From contig JAURND010000099.1 in NCBI GenBank assembly GCA_030830425.1, positions 1 to 5,549 on the forward strand: a stretch of 5,549 nt of DNA. The letters run 5' to 3'. Below, piece by piece: positions 5,025-5,549 of the stretch. Under the pieces are notes generated by a model. It ran no database searches and was not told the DNA's origin. It saw nothing but the letters and a program-made list of their open reading frames with translations. Within the stretch, counting starts at the first letter, position 1. Every line of letters starts with the position of its first letter. The stretch comes from Gammaproteobacteria bacterium. GTDB lineage: Bacteria; Pseudomonadota; Gammaproteobacteria; JAURND01. The position numbers were made by a program, and so were the translations under genes.

Positions 5025-5549
5025 ATGTTAATTATTGGATTAACCGGCGGGATCGGCAGCGGCAAAACAACTGTTACAAACTTGTTTGCAGCACTCGGTG
5101 CCCCTATCATTGATGCCGATGCGATCGCCCGAGAAATACTCACCGACAATACAAAGATAAGAGAAAAAATCGTTACACGCTTTGGATTAGAGATATCAGA
5201 CCGCGATCAAAAACTGGTTCATCCTCAAAAAATGACGCAAGAAAATAATCCATACTCCTCTTTAGAGAAGAGCGTCAGTCGATTAAATCGCGGAAAATTA
5301 CAAGCCCGAATTTTTGAAAGTCCCTCAGAAAAAAAATGGTTAGAGAATTTACTGCATCCCATCATCACTCAAGAAATAAAAAAACGCATCTCAAATTTGA
5401 AATCTCCTTATTGTATAGTGGCCATTCCTCTGTTAGCAGAAATATCTGAATCCCAATCACTCGTGAACCGTATCCTAGTCGTCGATACATCAGCAGAAGA
5501 GCAGCTCAATAGAACCATGCAGCGCGATGCTTTAGCTGAACATAGGGTC
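5025..5549 (+). CDS. coaE: Dephospho-CoA kinase CoaE (3' end outside the window)
   Basis: CoaE phosphorylates the ribose 3'-hydroxyl of dephospho-CoA with ATP, the last step of coenzyme A synthesis, in the cytoplasm. The frame is open from the ATG at 5025 to the window end, giving 175 of roughly 220 expected residues. It shows the P-loop LTGGIGSGKTT (6-16), the substrate-binding DAD (30-32), KKWLENLLHP (103-112), the IPLLAE segment (134-139, PLLFE in most relatives) and the late RxxxRD motif (163-168). About 22 extra residues (roughly 65-86, HPQKMTQENNPYSSLEK...) sit between the usual D-x-D/QKL and NRGKL elements. The ATG is preceded by no clear Shine-Dalgarno sequence but matches the family N-terminus exactly (MLIIGLTGGIGSGK). 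It stands 122 bases after pilD, a gap bracketed by a direct repeat. Confidence 0.95.
   Translation, partial: MLIIGLTGGIGSGKTTVTNLFAALGAPIIDADAIAREILTDNTKIREKIVTRFGLEISDRDQKLVHPQKMTQENNPYSSLEKSVSRLNRGKLQARIFESPSEKKWLENLLHPIITQEIKKRISNLKSPYCIVAIPLLAEISESQSLVNRILVVDTSAEEQLNRTMQRDALAEHRV

Noticed and set aside
4874..5113. Plus-strand frame overlapping the end of pilD and the start of coaE
   Set aside because: It overlaps two well-supported genes in another frame and its product has no recognisable features.

Overview
The window looks like part of an AT-rich gammaproteobacterial chromosome. The first 67 bases are the reverse complement of the 5' end of a 16S rRNA gene of gammaproteobacterial type. 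The right half holds the pilB-pilC-pilD-coaE gene order found in many gammaproteobacteria. The low GC content, the reduced PilD and the compact PilB would fit a host-adapted lineage such as the Legionellales (Coxiella/Rickettsiella side), but that placement is inference and the window alone does not prove it.

Left part (1-1022), read on the minus strand: a tRNA-Thr(CGT) gene with its own promoter, then about 500 bases without a gene, then an rRNA promoter with an AT-rich upstream segment, a leader of about 280 nt with boxA- and boxC-like sites and a hairpin, and the start of 16S rRNA, which leaves the window at position 1. The gene-free stretch holds two diverged copies of a 140-160 bp unit in tandem. 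The copy nearer the tRNA carries a perfect 14-bp inverted repeat. I could not identify this unit.

Middle (1023-1358): a spacer between the leftward tRNA and the rightward pil genes. The pilB reading frame runs through much of it, but the most credible pilB start is a TTG at 1359 with a good Shine-Dalgarno sequence. No pilin gene is visible.

Right part (1359-5549), plus strand: pilB (assembly ATPase), pilC (inner-membrane platform), pilD (prepilin peptidase) and a coaE (dephospho-CoA kinase) cut by the window end. pilB and pilC overlap by one base and pilC-pilD are 8 bases apart, so these three are probably co-transcribed. Together they would process pilins and drive assembly of a type IV pilus or a related DNA-uptake or secretion fibre; CoaE catalyses the last step of coenzyme A synthesis and is a frequent pilD neighbour. 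PilD keeps both catalytic aspartates but lacks the cysteine quartet and the usual N-terminal methyltransferase motif. A 13-bp direct repeat brackets the unusually long pilD-coaE gap.

I see no phage, CRISPR array, insertion sequence with a transposase, or defence system. The most interesting points are the tandem unit upstream of the rRNA promoter, the stripped-down PilD, and the repeat-bracketed pilD-coaE spacer.
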